64,000 nucleotides of DNA from Mycolicibacterium tusciae JS617 (GTDB taxonomy: Bacteria; Actinomycetota; Actinomycetes; Mycobacteriales; Mycobacteriaceae), in NCBI RefSeq assembly GCF_000243415.2, contig NZ_KI912270.1, positions 5,971,837 to 6,035,836 of the forward strand. Direction: 5' to 3'. The position numbers and the translations under genes were made by a program. Below are positions 28,187-37,115 of this stretch, piece by piece (the first letter of the stretch is position 1; every line of letters begins with the position of its first letter). The notes under the pieces were generated by a model. It was given only the letters and a program-made list of their open reading frames with translations. It was not told where the DNA came from and made no database searches.

Positions 28187-28594
28187 ATGAAGATGTCCGA
28201 AAAGACCGTGCGACGCGGCCTGTACGGCATGTTCGCCGGCGGTCTGCTTGCTTTTGGTTCCGCGGCTATCGTCATACCGGTCGTGAACGCCCAGCCCGCA
28301 CCGGGTGCCGAGCCCCAGAATTGCAGCGTCAGCACAATTGCCGACACCTCACGCACGGTGTCGGAAGCCACGAGCACGTACCTGACCTCGAATCCCGAAA
28401 CCAACAACGCGCTTTCGGAAATCGTATCGACATCGCCCGCTGACGTGACCCAGGCGTTCCGCACATACTTCGCGGAGAACCCGACGGTCGAATCCGCGTT
28501 GATGACCATCAACCAGCCGGCCATCGATCTGGCCAGTCAATGTGGCGTCCAGGTGGCGCCAACCCCGATCACCGAGGCGCTGACCGACCTCTGA
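28187..28594 (+). CDS. Secreted MHB-type (haem-binding/hemophore-like) protein 2
   Basis: The 135-aa paralogue of the gene at 25443 has the same architecture: signal peptide VRRGLYGMFAGGLLAFGS with cleavage near VNAQP, Cys in QNCSVST and ASQCGVQV, and SNPETNNALSEI / YFAENPTVESAL. The RRGL[FY]G…AGG pattern is shared by both signal peptides. A strong AAGGAG site lies 8 nt before the ATG. The 3' end overlaps the convergent IclR gene by 26 nt. Confidence 0.75.
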   Translation: MKMSEKTVRRGLYGMFAGGLLAFGSAAIVIPVVNAQPAPGAEPQNCSVSTIADTSRTVSEATSTYLTSNPETNNALSEIVSTSPADVTQAFRTYFAENPTVESALMTINQPAIDLASQCGVQVAPTPITEALTDL

Positions 28595-29510
28595 TCGCTG
28601 ACCGTTCTCCACCGCTCAATTGCGCGCTGACTGCATCGGCGGTCGTCACCAGGGCTCGGGCACGCTCGACAATCTCGCTGTCCGTCAACGATTTTCCGAT
28701 GTGCATCGACGCCACCATGACCTGCCGCCGGTGGTGGTCATACACCGGTGCCGAGATCACGCTGATATCTGAACGGACTGGGCGGCGCTTTCCTTTGGTT
28801 TGGCTCTCGTCAGGCAGATACACGCGCTCACCGATGTCGGAAACCAATTCGCCGAGCAGGGCCCGCAATTCGTCGGGCAGGTTGCTCGACATCCCCGCCA
28901 TCAACGAGTACAGGCGTCGGCCGCCGGGGGTCAGCCGCTCGACCAGATAACCGTCGTCGCGGCACCTCGCGATCACCCGATCGAGCCGGTCCGAATGTGT
29001 GCGTAGCGGGATCGTCGGCTCCTTGGCGAGCCAGTTGCGTTCGGCCTCCTCGTCCCACAGCACGAACATCAGCCCGACGGGTGGGGCGAAGGGATAGCTC
29101 TGTCCGACCTCGACACCGGGTCTCGCGCCGGCGGGCGCCACCAGATCCAGCAGCGTGATCCGATCATCGACGACGCCGGAAAGGGCCGCGGTCACCCCGA
29201 ACCGCGCAGACAGCCGCCGTAGCTCCTCGCGCGCCGCTGGGCTGACGCGCATCGACTCCTGTGCCTTATGGCCCAGCGTGATCAGCGACGGACCGAGGCG
29301 GTACGTCTTGTCGGCTGCGTCGCGCACCAGGTACCCCGCCTCGGCGAGCGAGGTGACGATGCCGAGGCACGTCGGCTTGCTCAGTCCGATCCGCCGGGCC
29401 AAATCGGACACCCCGAAGCGCTCCGTGGGGCGGCCCGCGAGGTAATCGAGGATCCGCACGACCCGGTCGGTCGGCGGCGATGCGCGGCCGGAAGACTCGC
29501 GGGCGGACAC
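28569..29510 (-). CDS. IclR-family regulator next to the sterol operon
   Basis: The 313-aa protein has an N-terminal winged helix (VVRILDYLAGRP, FGVSDLARRIGLSKPTCLGI) and the IclR effector domain (FGVTAALSGVVDDRITLLDL, PFAPPVGLMFVLWDEEAE). It starts at GTG 29510 and diverges from the Rv3531c-like operon. A 27-bp near-palindrome lies between them next to a KstR box. It probably controls that operon and itself in response to a sterol or CoA intermediate; the ligand is not known. Confidence 0.85.
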   Translation of the reverse strand: MSARESSGRASPPTDRVVRILDYLAGRPTERFGVSDLARRIGLSKPTCLGIVTSLAEAGYLVRDAADKTYRLGPSLITLGHKAQESMRVSPAAREELRRLSARFGVTAALSGVVDDRITLLDLVAPAGARPGVEVGQSYPFAPPVGLMFVLWDEEAERNWLAKEPTIPLRTHSDRLDRVIARCRDDGYLVERLTPGGRRLYSLMAGMSSNLPDELRALLGELVSDIGERVYLPDESQTKGKRRPVRSDISVISAPVYDHHRRQVMVASMHIGKSLTDSEIVERARALVTTADAVSAQLSGGERSAIRGRSAPR

Positions 29511-29533
29511 GGCTGCAGCCTACCCTGCGTTCC

Positions 29534-29560
29534 ATATATGTACCGATGCGGTCGATATAT
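29534..29560. promoter_or_regulatory. 27-bp near-palindrome, candidate IclR operator
   Basis: Arms ATATAT (29534-29539, 29555-29560) and ACCG/CGGT (29542-29545, 29549-29552) are symmetric about one centre. It is 23 bp upstream of the IclR start and 10 bp from the KstR box, so it can influence both directions. Confidence 0.55.
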
Positions 29561-29570
29561 TGACTCCTGT

Positions 29571-29584
29571 TAGAACGCGTTCTA
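29571..29584. promoter_or_regulatory. KstR box upstream of the Rv3531c-like operon
   Basis: TAGAACGCGTTCTA is a perfect palindrome and an exact match to TnnAACnnGTTnTA. It ends 10 bp before the annotated GTG start. Confidence 0.85.
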
Positions 29585-29594
29585 GTTTCAGGAG

Positions 29595-30722
29595 GTGTTC
29601 TCGCAGCCACTGATCGACGCAATCGCCGAGGCGGAGAGTCTGGTCGCCGCCGCACCGTTCATCGAATCCGAAGCCGACCTTCTCGAGGGTTTGCAGTACC
29701 TCGCGGGTTGCATTTCGGGTTGTACGCACCTGGCGTTCGACTACGACCGCGACCATCCGTTCATGCAGTCCGGCACCGGACCGTTCACCAAGATGGGTCT
29801 GGACAATCCCGACGCGATGTATTTCGGCACCCGGGTGCTGCCAGGCCACGAGTACGTCGTGACCGGCCGCCGGGGCACCACCACCGACCTCTGCTTCCAG
29901 ATGCTCGGCGGTGAGTACACCGACGACAACGTGCCGCCCAGCCAGGCCGCGTTCGACGACCGCGAGCTCGACATCGACGCGGACGGAACCTACGAGTGGC
30001 GGGTGACGCCGACGAGCCCGTCGCAGCTGGTGGTTCGTGAGGTCTACAACGACTGGTCGGCGCAGCGGGGATACATCAGCATCGCCAGAACCGACACCGC
30101 AGGTACCGCGCCGCCGCCGTTGACCCGCCAGCTGATCGAAAAGCGCTACGCCGTTGCCGGAAAGCAGCTGGTGCAGCGCGTGAAGACCTGGCTGCAGTTC
30201 CCGCAGTGGTTCTACAACACCCTGCCGGTCAACACGATGATCGCGCCGCGGCTGACACCGGGCGGACTGGCGACACAGTATTCGTCGGTCGGCCACTTCG
30301 ACCTGGCGCCCGATCAGGCAATGATCATCACGCTGCCCGTCACCGACGCGCCGTACCTCGGCTTCCAACTCGGCAGCCTGTGGTACATCTCGCTGGACTA
30401 CATCAACCACCAGACGTCGCTGAACGGCACTCAGGCGCAGGCAGATCCGGACGACAAGATCCGCTACGTCGTGTCCGATGCGAACCCGGGCGTGACGAAT
30501 TGGGTGGAGACCCTCGGCCATCGCCAGGGGTACCTGCAGTTCCGCTGGCAGCGGCTCTCGCGCGAGCTGACCGAGGCCGACGGCCCGACGGTCGAGGTGG
30601 TCGATATCGACAAGGTGGCCTCCGCGCTTCCGTACTACGACTCCAACAAGATTTCAGATGAGGATTGGCGAGCGCGGATTGCGCTGCGCCAGAAGCAGAT
30701 CGGCGACAGGATGGTGGGATAA
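29595..30722 (+). CDS. Conserved KstR-regulon protein (Rv3531c-like)
   Basis: The 375-aa soluble protein equals M. tuberculosis Rv3531c in length and has the same neighbours, an SDR and a sulfotransferase-family gene. Its C-terminal half (MIITLPVTDAPYLGFQLGSL, RQGYLQFRWQRL) is reminiscent of DUF1214-type beta-rich domains. No catalytic motif was recognised. The GTG start abuts AGGAG with no spacer, so the true start may be slightly different or the mRNA leaderless. It leads a three-gene operon behind the KstR box. Confidence 0.7.
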   Translation: MFSQPLIDAIAEAESLVAAAPFIESEADLLEGLQYLAGCISGCTHLAFDYDRDHPFMQSGTGPFTKMGLDNPDAMYFGTRVLPGHEYVVTGRRGTTTDLCFQMLGGEYTDDNVPPSQAAFDDRELDIDADGTYEWRVTPTSPSQLVVREVYNDWSAQRGYISIARTDTAGTAPPPLTRQLIEKRYAVAGKQLVQRVKTWLQFPQWFYNTLPVNTMIAPRLTPGGLATQYSSVGHFDLAPDQAMIITLPVTDAPYLGFQLGSLWYISLDYINHQTSLNGTQAQADPDDKIRYVVSDANPGVTNWVETLGHRQGYLQFRWQRLSRELTEADGPTVEVVDIDKVASALPYYDSNKISDEDWRARIALRQKQIGDRMVG

Positions 30723-30723
30723 A

Positions 30724-31509
30724 GTGGCGTCGGAACTCTTGAAAGACCGGGTCGTTGTCATCAGTGGCGTCGGTCCGGCGCTGGGCACCACGCTCGCCAA
30801 GCGGTGCGCCAACGCGGGCGCCGATCTCGTGCTGGCCGCCCGCACGGTGGAACGGCTGGAGGATGTGGCCAAGGAGATCACCGACATCGGCAGGCGCGCG
30901 GTGACGGTGGGCACCGACATCACCGACGAGGCTCAGGTGAACAACCTCGTCGAGCAGACGCTCGAGGCGTACGGCAGGGTCGACGTGTTGATCAACAACG
31001 CATTCCGGGTGCCGTCCATGAAGCCCTTCGCGAACACCACTTTCGAGCACATGCGCGACGCCATCGAACTGACGGTGTTCGGCGCTCTGCGGATGATCCA
31101 GGGGTTCACCCCCGCATTGGCCGAATCCAAGGGCTCCGTGGTCAACGTGAACTCGATGGTCGTGCGCCACTCACAGGCCAAGTACGGCGCCTACAAGATG
31201 GCCAAGTCGGCGCTACTGGCGATGTCGCAGACGCTGGCGACCGAGCTCGGCGAGCAGGGTATCCGGGTGAACTCCGTTCTGCCGGGCTATATCTGGGGTG
31301 GAACACTGAAAAGCTACTTCGAGCATCAGGCCGGCAAGTACGGCACCAGTGTCGACGACATCTACAACGCCGCCGCGGCGGGATCTGACCTCAAGCGGTT
31401 GCCGACCGAGGAGGAGGTCGCCTCGGCGATCCTGTTCATGGCGAGCGACCTGTCCAGCGGTATCACCGGACAGGCGCTGGACGTCAATTGCGGGGAGTAC
31501 AAGGCCTAA
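30724..31509 (+). CDS. Short-chain dehydrogenase (Rv3530c-like)
   Basis: The 261-aa SDR has the cofactor loop VVVISGVGPALGTTLAKR, LINNAFRVPS (NNA motif), and the catalytic YGAYKMAK (Tyr and Lys) preceded by NSMVVRHS supplying the Ser. GTG 30724 starts one base after the previous stop. Its length and gene order match Rv3530c. It probably oxidises or reduces a hydroxyl/keto group on a sterol intermediate; the substrate is unproven. Confidence 0.85.
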   Translation: MASELLKDRVVVISGVGPALGTTLAKRCANAGADLVLAARTVERLEDVAKEITDIGRRAVTVGTDITDEAQVNNLVEQTLEAYGRVDVLINNAFRVPSMKPFANTTFEHMRDAIELTVFGALRMIQGFTPALAESKGSVVNVNSMVVRHSQAKYGAYKMAKSALLAMSQTLATELGEQGIRVNSVLPGYIWGGTLKSYFEHQAGKYGTSVDDIYNAAAAGSDLKRLPTEEEVASAILFMASDLSSGITGQALDVNCGEYKA

Positions 31510-32651
31510 TGGTTAGGACGGACGTCGGAACTGTCGACGATCTGCACGCCTCGGCGACCAAGGTGTGCGGCCTCGACGACTTCGGTGTCGACGACGACAA
31601 CTACCGCGAGGCGCTGGCCGTGCTGCTGGAGTCGTTCCGGCGCGATGCCGACCTGACCGAAATCGGTAGCAAGATGAACCGGTTCTTCGTGCGCAACGCG
31701 CTGGTGGCACGGCTGGTGTCGGAGGCGGCCTGGAAGCAGTACCCGCAGCACGCCGACGTGGCCATCGAGCGACCCATCTTCGTCACCGGGCTGCCCCGCA
31801 CGGGCACCACCGTCATCCACCGCCTGCTCACCGCCGACCCCAGGCACCAAGGTCTGCAACTCTGGTTGGCCGAGTTTCCCCAACCCCGCCCACCACGCGA
31901 GACCTGGTCGCAGAATCCGGTTTTCACGCAGATAGATGCGCAGTTCGCCAAGGCGCACGCGGAGAATCCGGACTACACGGGGCTGCACTACATGACCGCC
32001 GACGAGGTGGAGGAGTGCTGGCAACTGCTGCGCCAGTCGTTGCATTCGGTGTCCTACGAGACGCTGGCCCATCTGCCCACGTACTCACAGTGGCTGGCCA
32101 AGCAGAACTGGACCAAGGCGTATCAGCGGCATCGCAAGAACTTGCAACTGATCGGTCTCAACGACGCCGAGAAGCGGTGGGTGCTCAAGAACCCGAGCCA
32201 TCTGTTCGCGCTCGACGCAATTTTCGAGACCTACCCCGACGCGCTCATCGTGCAGTGCCACCGGCCCGCGGAGACCATCATGGCCTCGATGTGCTCGTTG
32301 GCGCAGCACACGACCGAGGGCTGGTCGAACACCTTCGTCGGCGCGCAGATCGGCGAGGACGCGATGGAGACGTGGACGCGAGGTCTCAAGCGGTTCAATG
32401 ACGTTCGGGCCGACCATGACCAGACGCAGTTCTGTGACGTCGATTACTTCGAGTTCGTCAAGGATCCGGTCTCGGCCGTTGAGGACATCTACGCCCACTT
32501 CGACATCGACTTCACCGATGAGGCCCGCGCGGCAATAGCCGACAGCCACGCCGAAAGCCAGCAGGGTCCGCGCGCGCCGAAGCACACCTACTCGCTGGCC
32601 GATTACGGTCTGACCGACGAGCAGGTCAAGGAGCGCTTCAGGGGGCTGTGA
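31509..32651 (+). CDS. Sulfotransferase-family protein (Rv3529c-like)
   Basis: The 380-aa protein starts within the SDR stop (TAATG). It carries the PAPS 5'-phosphosulfate loop FVTGLPRTGTTVIHRLL (about 96-112) and a 3'-phosphate site VQCHRPAETIMASMCSL, as in mycobacterial Stf-type sulfotransferases. As the third gene of a KstR-controlled operon it may modify a sterol-derived or lipid acceptor. Rv3529c has the same position; I know of no proven substrate. Confidence 0.8.
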   Translation: MVRTDVGTVDDLHASATKVCGLDDFGVDDDNYREALAVLLESFRRDADLTEIGSKMNRFFVRNALVARLVSEAAWKQYPQHADVAIERPIFVTGLPRTGTTVIHRLLTADPRHQGLQLWLAEFPQPRPPRETWSQNPVFTQIDAQFAKAHAENPDYTGLHYMTADEVEECWQLLRQSLHSVSYETLAHLPTYSQWLAKQNWTKAYQRHRKNLQLIGLNDAEKRWVLKNPSHLFALDAIFETYPDALIVQCHRPAETIMASMCSLAQHTTEGWSNTFVGAQIGEDAMETWTRGLKRFNDVRADHDQTQFCDVDYFEFVKDPVSAVEDIYAHFDIDFTDEARAAIADSHAESQQGPRAPKHTYSLADYGLTDEQVKERFRGL

Positions 32652-32654
32652 CGC

Positions 32655-33293
32655 TCAGACGGTCGTATTGGCGAGTCTTTCAATGCGATTCAACGCATCG
32701 TTGGCCAGGGTGCTCACCGGGTACCCGCCGACCGGCCCGCACGTCGAAATCTCGATCGCCGCATTGTGGGCGGTGACGAACGTACTGTCGCAGGCCCAGT
32801 CCTTGGCGCGCAGGGACCACAGCAGGATGTTGGGTGAATCGGATGTCACCGGGGGCAGCATTGTGAAGTCGTACGAGCGGCCCTTCATGTCGGTGACGGT
32901 GAACGGAACATCCTGGCAGGACTGCAGCGTGCGCTTCGCCTGCGCCAGTGCGTCCTTCGCGTCGTAGTCCGCGGGATAGACGCCGACCATCTCCTCGATG
33001 TACGTCTGACGGCCGAGGTCGTCGACCATCCAGTGTCCGCCGTCTGTTGCCGCCGGATCGAACTCGAAGATGAAGGGTGGATCCACCTCCTTGGCGACGC
33101 CGCTGCAGTCCTCGGGGTCGACGGCGGAAAACAGGTTGCCGTCGTACTTCGCGACACTCGGGCTCAACAGGTCACCGACCTGTCCGGCGGGAATCGGTGC
33201 CACCGGCGGGGTGGCGTTCGGCGGGGTGTCGACGACGCGGGTGCAGCCTGAAACCGCGAAAACGAGCACCAGGGCGACCGCACGTTTTCCCAT
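32655..33293 (-). CDS. Lipoprotein with PknH extracellular-domain-like fold
   Basis: The 212-aa protein has a lipoprotein signal (LVLVFAVSGC, acylated Cys at about 17). Its mature domain has four conserved Cys (PEDCSG, QSCQDV, DWACDS, STCGPV) and ends DALNRIERLANTTV, typical of the mycobacterial PknH_C-like sensor domain found alone in lipoproteins. Such domains are thought to bind an extracellular ligand. It is convergent with the sulfotransferase gene, 3 nt apart. Confidence 0.7.
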   Translation of the reverse strand: MGKRAVALVLVFAVSGCTRVVDTPPNATPPVAPIPAGQVGDLLSPSVAKYDGNLFSAVDPEDCSGVAKEVDPPFIFEFDPAATDGGHWMVDDLGRQTYIEEMVGVYPADYDAKDALAQAKRTLQSCQDVPFTVTDMKGRSYDFTMLPPVTSDSPNILLWSLRAKDWACDSTFVTAHNAAIEISTCGPVGGYPVSTLANDALNRIERLANTTV

Positions 33294-33383
33294 GTCGGCA
33301 GTTTAAAGATCGCTGCACCGTCAATAACGGGGGTGTTGCCAGTCACACCCGTTGCGTTAGGCTGGAGCAGTAATTGGGATGCA

Positions 33384-33400
33384 ATCCCTAAAATCGGGAT
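33384..33400. promoter_or_regulatory. Candidate IclR operator upstream of the sugar-acid operon
   Basis: ATCCCTAAAATCGGGAT (arms ATCCC/GGGAT) recurs with one mismatch at 37900-37916 in front of the IclR gene of the same cluster. An additional GGGATGCAATCCC dyad overlaps its left side. Confidence 0.65.
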
Positions 33401-33414
33401 AGGCGGTGACCGCC

Positions 33415-34767
33415 ATGACGGACCAGAGCAGTGTGAAATCGCCGGACCAGCCGGCCGACCAGCAGACCGTGCGAAGAGCGGCGTGGGCCGGACTCATCGG
33501 CACCGCGCTGGAGCAATACGACTTCGTCATCTACGGCACCGCCGCGGCGCTGGTGTTCAACGACATCTTCTTCCCCGACGTCTCACCGGCCGTCGGGTTC
33601 ATCGCGTCATTCAGCACCTATGCGGTGGGATTCGCCGCGCGACCGCTGGGTGGCCTGTTCTTCTCTCACTTCGGCGACCGGGTGGGCCGCAAGTGGGTCC
33701 TCGTGACGACGCTGCTGCTGATGGGCGTCTCTACCTTCTTCATCGGACTGCTGCCCACCTACGACCAGGTAGGGCTGTGGGCGCCGATCCTGCTCGTGTT
33801 TCTCCGTATCCTGCAGGGCTTCGGCGCGGGCGCCGAACAAGCAGGCGGCATCGTGCTTCTCACCGAAACGGCGGCGAAAGGCAGGCGTGGTCGTTACGCC
33901 TCGCTCGTGTACGTCGGCGCCGCGGCCGGAACGGTGCTCGGGGCGGTGATCTGGATCCTCGTTCAGCTGTGGCCCGAAGAGGACGTGATGACCTGGGGTT
34001 GGCGGCTGGTGTTCTTCTCGTCGGTCGTCGTGACCGTCGCGGCGTTCGTCATCCGGCGCAAGATGTCTGAGTCACCGATATTCAAAGAGCTGAAGACCGA
34101 AGGCGTCGTGGAGCGGCAGAAGGCGCCCATCAGCGACGTCCTCAAACACGGACGGTTCGGTGTGGCGCGGGTGTTCTTCATGAACCTCGGCACCAACGCG
34201 CACTCCTACGTCTTCCAGGTGTTCATGGCGAGCTACCTGACCAGCCAACTCGAGATCGACAAGGCGTTCATCCCGAAGGTGCTCTTGATCGGCGCACTCT
34301 TCGCGTGTGTGTCGGCCTACGTCTTCGGCACCCTGTCGGATCGCTTCGGCAGGCGCCCGATGTATCTGATTGTGACTGGATTCCTACTGATCTTCCCGGT
34401 GCCGGCGTTCATGCTGCTCGGTACCCAGAGCCTGGTGTTGATCGGGCTGGTGATCGTGCTCGGCTTCGTCTTCGCAGGGTACGGCTCGGTGGGTGTGCAG
34501 TCCGCGTACTTCCCGGAGCTCTTCGGGTCGCGCTATCGCTACGCCGGCGTCGCGCTCGGCCGCGAGTTCTCGGCGGTGTTCGGCGGCGGAATCGCGCCGC
34601 TGATCTGTTCTGCGTTGGTGACCTGGGCGTCTGGATCATGGTGGCCGGTAGCGATCTACATGATGGCCATCATGGCGATCAGCCTCATTGCCACCATCGT
34701 CTCGCCGGAGACCGTCGACCGCGATCTGCTCACCGAAGAGGACGCCGGTGCACGAGTGCGGGTGTGA
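33415..34767 (+). CDS. MHS-type major facilitator transporter
   Basis: The 450-aa protein has 12 predicted helices and MHS (metabolite:H+ symporter) signatures: ALEQYDFVIYGTAAALVF in helix 1, the loop 2-3 motif HFGDRVGRKWVL, RILQGFGAGAEQAGG in helix 4, and TLSDRFGRRPMYL after helix 7. Relatives move dicarboxylates, shikimate or other organic acids. It heads an operon for KDG-type sugar acid breakdown, so it likely imports a sugar acid. ATG 33415 is chosen; GTG 33406 is also possible. Confidence 0.8.
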   Translation: MTDQSSVKSPDQPADQQTVRRAAWAGLIGTALEQYDFVIYGTAAALVFNDIFFPDVSPAVGFIASFSTYAVGFAARPLGGLFFSHFGDRVGRKWVLVTTLLLMGVSTFFIGLLPTYDQVGLWAPILLVFLRILQGFGAGAEQAGGIVLLTETAAKGRRGRYASLVYVGAAAGTVLGAVIWILVQLWPEEDVMTWGWRLVFFSSVVVTVAAFVIRRKMSESPIFKELKTEGVVERQKAPISDVLKHGRFGVARVFFMNLGTNAHSYVFQVFMASYLTSQLEIDKAFIPKVLLIGALFACVSAYVFGTLSDRFGRRPMYLIVTGFLLIFPVPAFMLLGTQSLVLIGLVIVLGFVFAGYGSVGVQSAYFPELFGSRYRYAGVALGREFSAVFGGGIAPLICSALVTWASGSWWPVAIYMMAIMAISLIATIVSPETVDRDLLTEEDAGARVRV

Positions 34768-35506
34768 TCTGACCGGGCGGACCGCGGTCGTCACCGGCGC
34801 ATCACGCGGCATCGGGCAGGCGATCGCGCAGGGTTTGTTGCGCGCCGGCGCCGATGTGGTGACGCTGCAGCGCGCGAAGCCGGGGACCGAGCTGGAAGGC
34901 GTGGCGAGCGCCCGCGGGCGCCGGTTGACTCATCACAGTGTGGATCTCGCGTCCGAGGCGTCCATTCAAGAGGCCGTCGCGAACGTGCTGGCCGCGCAAC
35001 CGATAGACATTCTGGTCAACAACGCTGGAGCCCAGATCCGCAATGAGGCAATCGATTTCGGCCTGGGTGACCTCGATACGACGATGAACATCAACGTCCG
35101 CGCGGTATTCCAGCTCTGTCAGCTCTTCGGCGCACCGATGATCGAACGTGGGCGCGGCAAGATCATCAACCTCGCGTCGATGCTGAGCTTTCAAGGCGGC
35201 TATCGGACGTCCGCGTATGCAGCGTCCAAGGGCGCGGTCGTTCAACTGACCAAGGCGCTGTGCAACGAGTGGGCGGCGCGCGGCGTGAACGTCAACGCCG
35301 TCGCACCGGGTTATCTGGCCACCGAGATGACCGAGGCGCTGAGGGCCGATGCCACGCGTAGCCAAGAGATCTCCGCGCGCATCCCAGCGTCACGTTGGGG
35401 CGCTCCGAGTGACGTGGCCGGCCCCGTCGTGTTCCTCGCCTCCGACGCGGCAGCGTACGTCCACGGTGCGGTGATACCGGTGGACGGTGGATGGCTGGCG
35501 CGATGA
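34748..35506 (+). CDS. KduD-like SDR (2-dehydro-3-deoxy-D-gluconate 5-dehydrogenase type)
   Basis: The start GTG 34748 overlaps the transporter gene by 20 nt. The 252-aa SDR has TGASRGIGQAIAQGL, LVNNAGAQIRNEA, Ser in NLASMLSFQGG, and YAASK. The segments PGYLATEMTEALRAD, ARIPASRWGAPSDVAGPVVF and VDGGWLAR are characteristic of KduD and gluconate 5-dehydrogenase relatives. It would convert 3-deoxy-2,5-diketo-gluconate to KDG, feeding the kinase and aldolase downstream. Confidence 0.75.
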   Translation: MHECGCDLTGRTAVVTGASRGIGQAIAQGLLRAGADVVTLQRAKPGTELEGVASARGRRLTHHSVDLASEASIQEAVANVLAAQPIDILVNNAGAQIRNEAIDFGLGDLDTTMNINVRAVFQLCQLFGAPMIERGRGKIINLASMLSFQGGYRTSAYAASKGAVVQLTKALCNEWAARGVNVNAVAPGYLATEMTEALRADATRSQEISARIPASRWGAPSDVAGPVVFLASDAAAYVHGAVIPVDGGWLAR

Positions 35507-36159
35507 GCAGGGTCGATTTCTCGCCACTTCTCGCCGACGATCCGGTGATCGCGGTGCTGCGCGCGGATCACGCACGTGAGTACCCGCCGATCATCGATGC
35601 GCTTCTCGGCGGCGGCGTGCGTGCGATCGAACTGACGCTCAGCACGGCCGGGGTGCTCGCCCAGATAAGCAGCCTTGTCGATGAATTCGGCGATGCGGTG
35701 ATCGGTCTGGGTACCGTCACGTCGGGCGAACAAGCCGAGACTGCGATCGAGAATGGCGCGAAGTTCATCGTGACGCCCACGGTGGAGCTCGACGTGATAC
35801 GGATCGCGTGTGATGCGGGGGTGCCCGTGTTTGGCGGCGGGCTGACGCCGACCGAGCTGTACCGGTGCTGGGACGCGGGCGCTTCGGCGGTCAAACTGTT
35901 TCCCGCGTCCGTCGTCGGACCCCGCTATATCGCCGATGTCGGCGGCCCATTTCCGGAGATGAAGATCGTCCCCAGTGGCGGGGTCGGTCTCGATGACGTC
36001 GGAGCGTGGATCGCCGCGGGTGCACCGGCCGTCAGCGTCGGTGGGCCGCTGCTGGGCGACGCGTTCTCCGGCGGCGATCTGGTAGCGCTGAGCGCGCGCG
36101 CACGACGGTTCAGGACCGTTGCAGGCGACGCGCTTGCGCGGCGAAAAGCAGTGCCATGA
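35503..36159 (+). CDS. KDPG/KHG aldolase
   Basis: The 218-aa class I aldolase splits 2-keto-3-deoxy-6-phosphogluconate into pyruvate and glyceraldehyde 3-phosphate. The Schiff-base Lys lies in SAVKLFPAS (about 131), the catalytic Glu in AIELTLST, and the phosphate loop in VPSGGVGLDD. It starts in ATGA overlap with the SDR and overlaps the kinase gene in the same way. Confidence 0.88.
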   Translation: MSRVDFSPLLADDPVIAVLRADHAREYPPIIDALLGGGVRAIELTLSTAGVLAQISSLVDEFGDAVIGLGTVTSGEQAETAIENGAKFIVTPTVELDVIRIACDAGVPVFGGGLTPTELYRCWDAGASAVKLFPASVVGPRYIADVGGPFPEMKIVPSGGVGLDDVGAWIAAGAPAVSVGGPLLGDAFSGGDLVALSARARRFRTVAGDALARRKAVP

Positions 36160-37115
36160 CCGGGGACCCAGCCGCCGAGGTGCTCACGCTTGGCGAGACG
36201 ATGGCACTTGTCCGCGCCAGCCACCCGGGACCGCTGATGCATGCGTCGGAGATGACCCTTGGCATGGGCGGCTCGGAGTCGAACTTCGCGATTGCACTTC
36301 GCCGCCTTGGCTCGTCGGTGACGTGGGTCGGCCGGATCGGTGTCGACAGCTTCGGCGAATACATCCGCCGCGAGCTCGCGGCGGAGCAGGTGGATGCGGT
36401 TATCGTGGCCGACTCGAGTGCGCCGACCGGCTTGATGATCAAGGAGCGGCGCACGGCGTCGACGCAGAAGGTGTGGTACTACCGAGCCGGCAGTGCGGGT
36501 TCGCGCCTGTCACCCGAAGACCTTCCGCTGGAGAAGATTCGCCGCGCCCGCGTTGTGCATGTCACCGGAATCACGCCCGCGCTGTCCGAATCGGCCGCCG
36601 ACACCGTCGACCGTGCGATCGAGGTGGCTCGTGACGCAGGGGTGATCGTGGCGTTCGATGTCAATTACCGGGCGAGCCTGTGGTCACCCGAGGTCGCCGG
36701 GGTGGTGCTGCGCAAGCTGGCCGCGCGCGCCGATATCGTCTTCGCCAGTGATGACGAGGCGGCTCTGGTCGCCGGGCCCGCCGCCGATGCCACCGAACTC
36801 GCGCACCGGATCGCCGAACTCGGCCCTGCTCAGGTGATCATCAAACTCGGGGCGCGCGGGTGTGTGGCCCTCATCGACGGCGTCGAGCACCGCACGGATG
36901 CCATCAGGATCGACGCACTGGATACTGTCGGAGCGGGCGATGGATTCGTCGCCGGATACATCTCCGAACTGCTGGTGGGCGCGAAGCCATCGGCACGACT
37001 CGACACCGCCGTGCGGGTCGGCGCGTTCGCCTGCCTCGTCCCTGGCGACTGGGAGGGTATGCCGCGGCGCTCCGAGCTTGGACTACTGGACGTCAGCGAA
37101 CCGGTCACCCGTTAG
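36156..37115 (+). CDS. 2-keto-3-deoxygluconate kinase (PfkB family)
   Basis: The 319-aa kinase has the PfkB N-terminal pattern (GETMALVRASHPGP, GGSESNFAIALRRLG) and the ATP/anion-hole signature DTVGAGDGF near 258 with catalytic Asp. FDVNYRASLW and the genetic setting with KDPG aldolase point to KDG as substrate. It is the last gene of the four-gene operon. Confidence 0.85.
   Translation: MTGDPAAEVLTLGETMALVRASHPGPLMHASEMTLGMGGSESNFAIALRRLGSSVTWVGRIGVDSFGEYIRRELAAEQVDAVIVADSSAPTGLMIKERRTASTQKVWYYRAGSAGSRLSPEDLPLEKIRRARVVHVTGITPALSESAADTVDRAIEVARDAGVIVAFDVNYRASLWSPEVAGVVLRKLAARADIVFASDDEAALVAGPAADATELAHRIAELGPAQVIIKLGARGCVALIDGVEHRTDAIRIDALDTVGAGDGFVAGYISELLVGAKPSARLDTAVRVGAFACLVPGDWEGMPRRSELGLLDVSEPVTR

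Noticed and set aside
26959..28524. 521-codon minus-strand open frame opposite the RecQ-like gene
   Set aside because: It is the antisense of conserved helicase sequence and spans the start of a second real gene.
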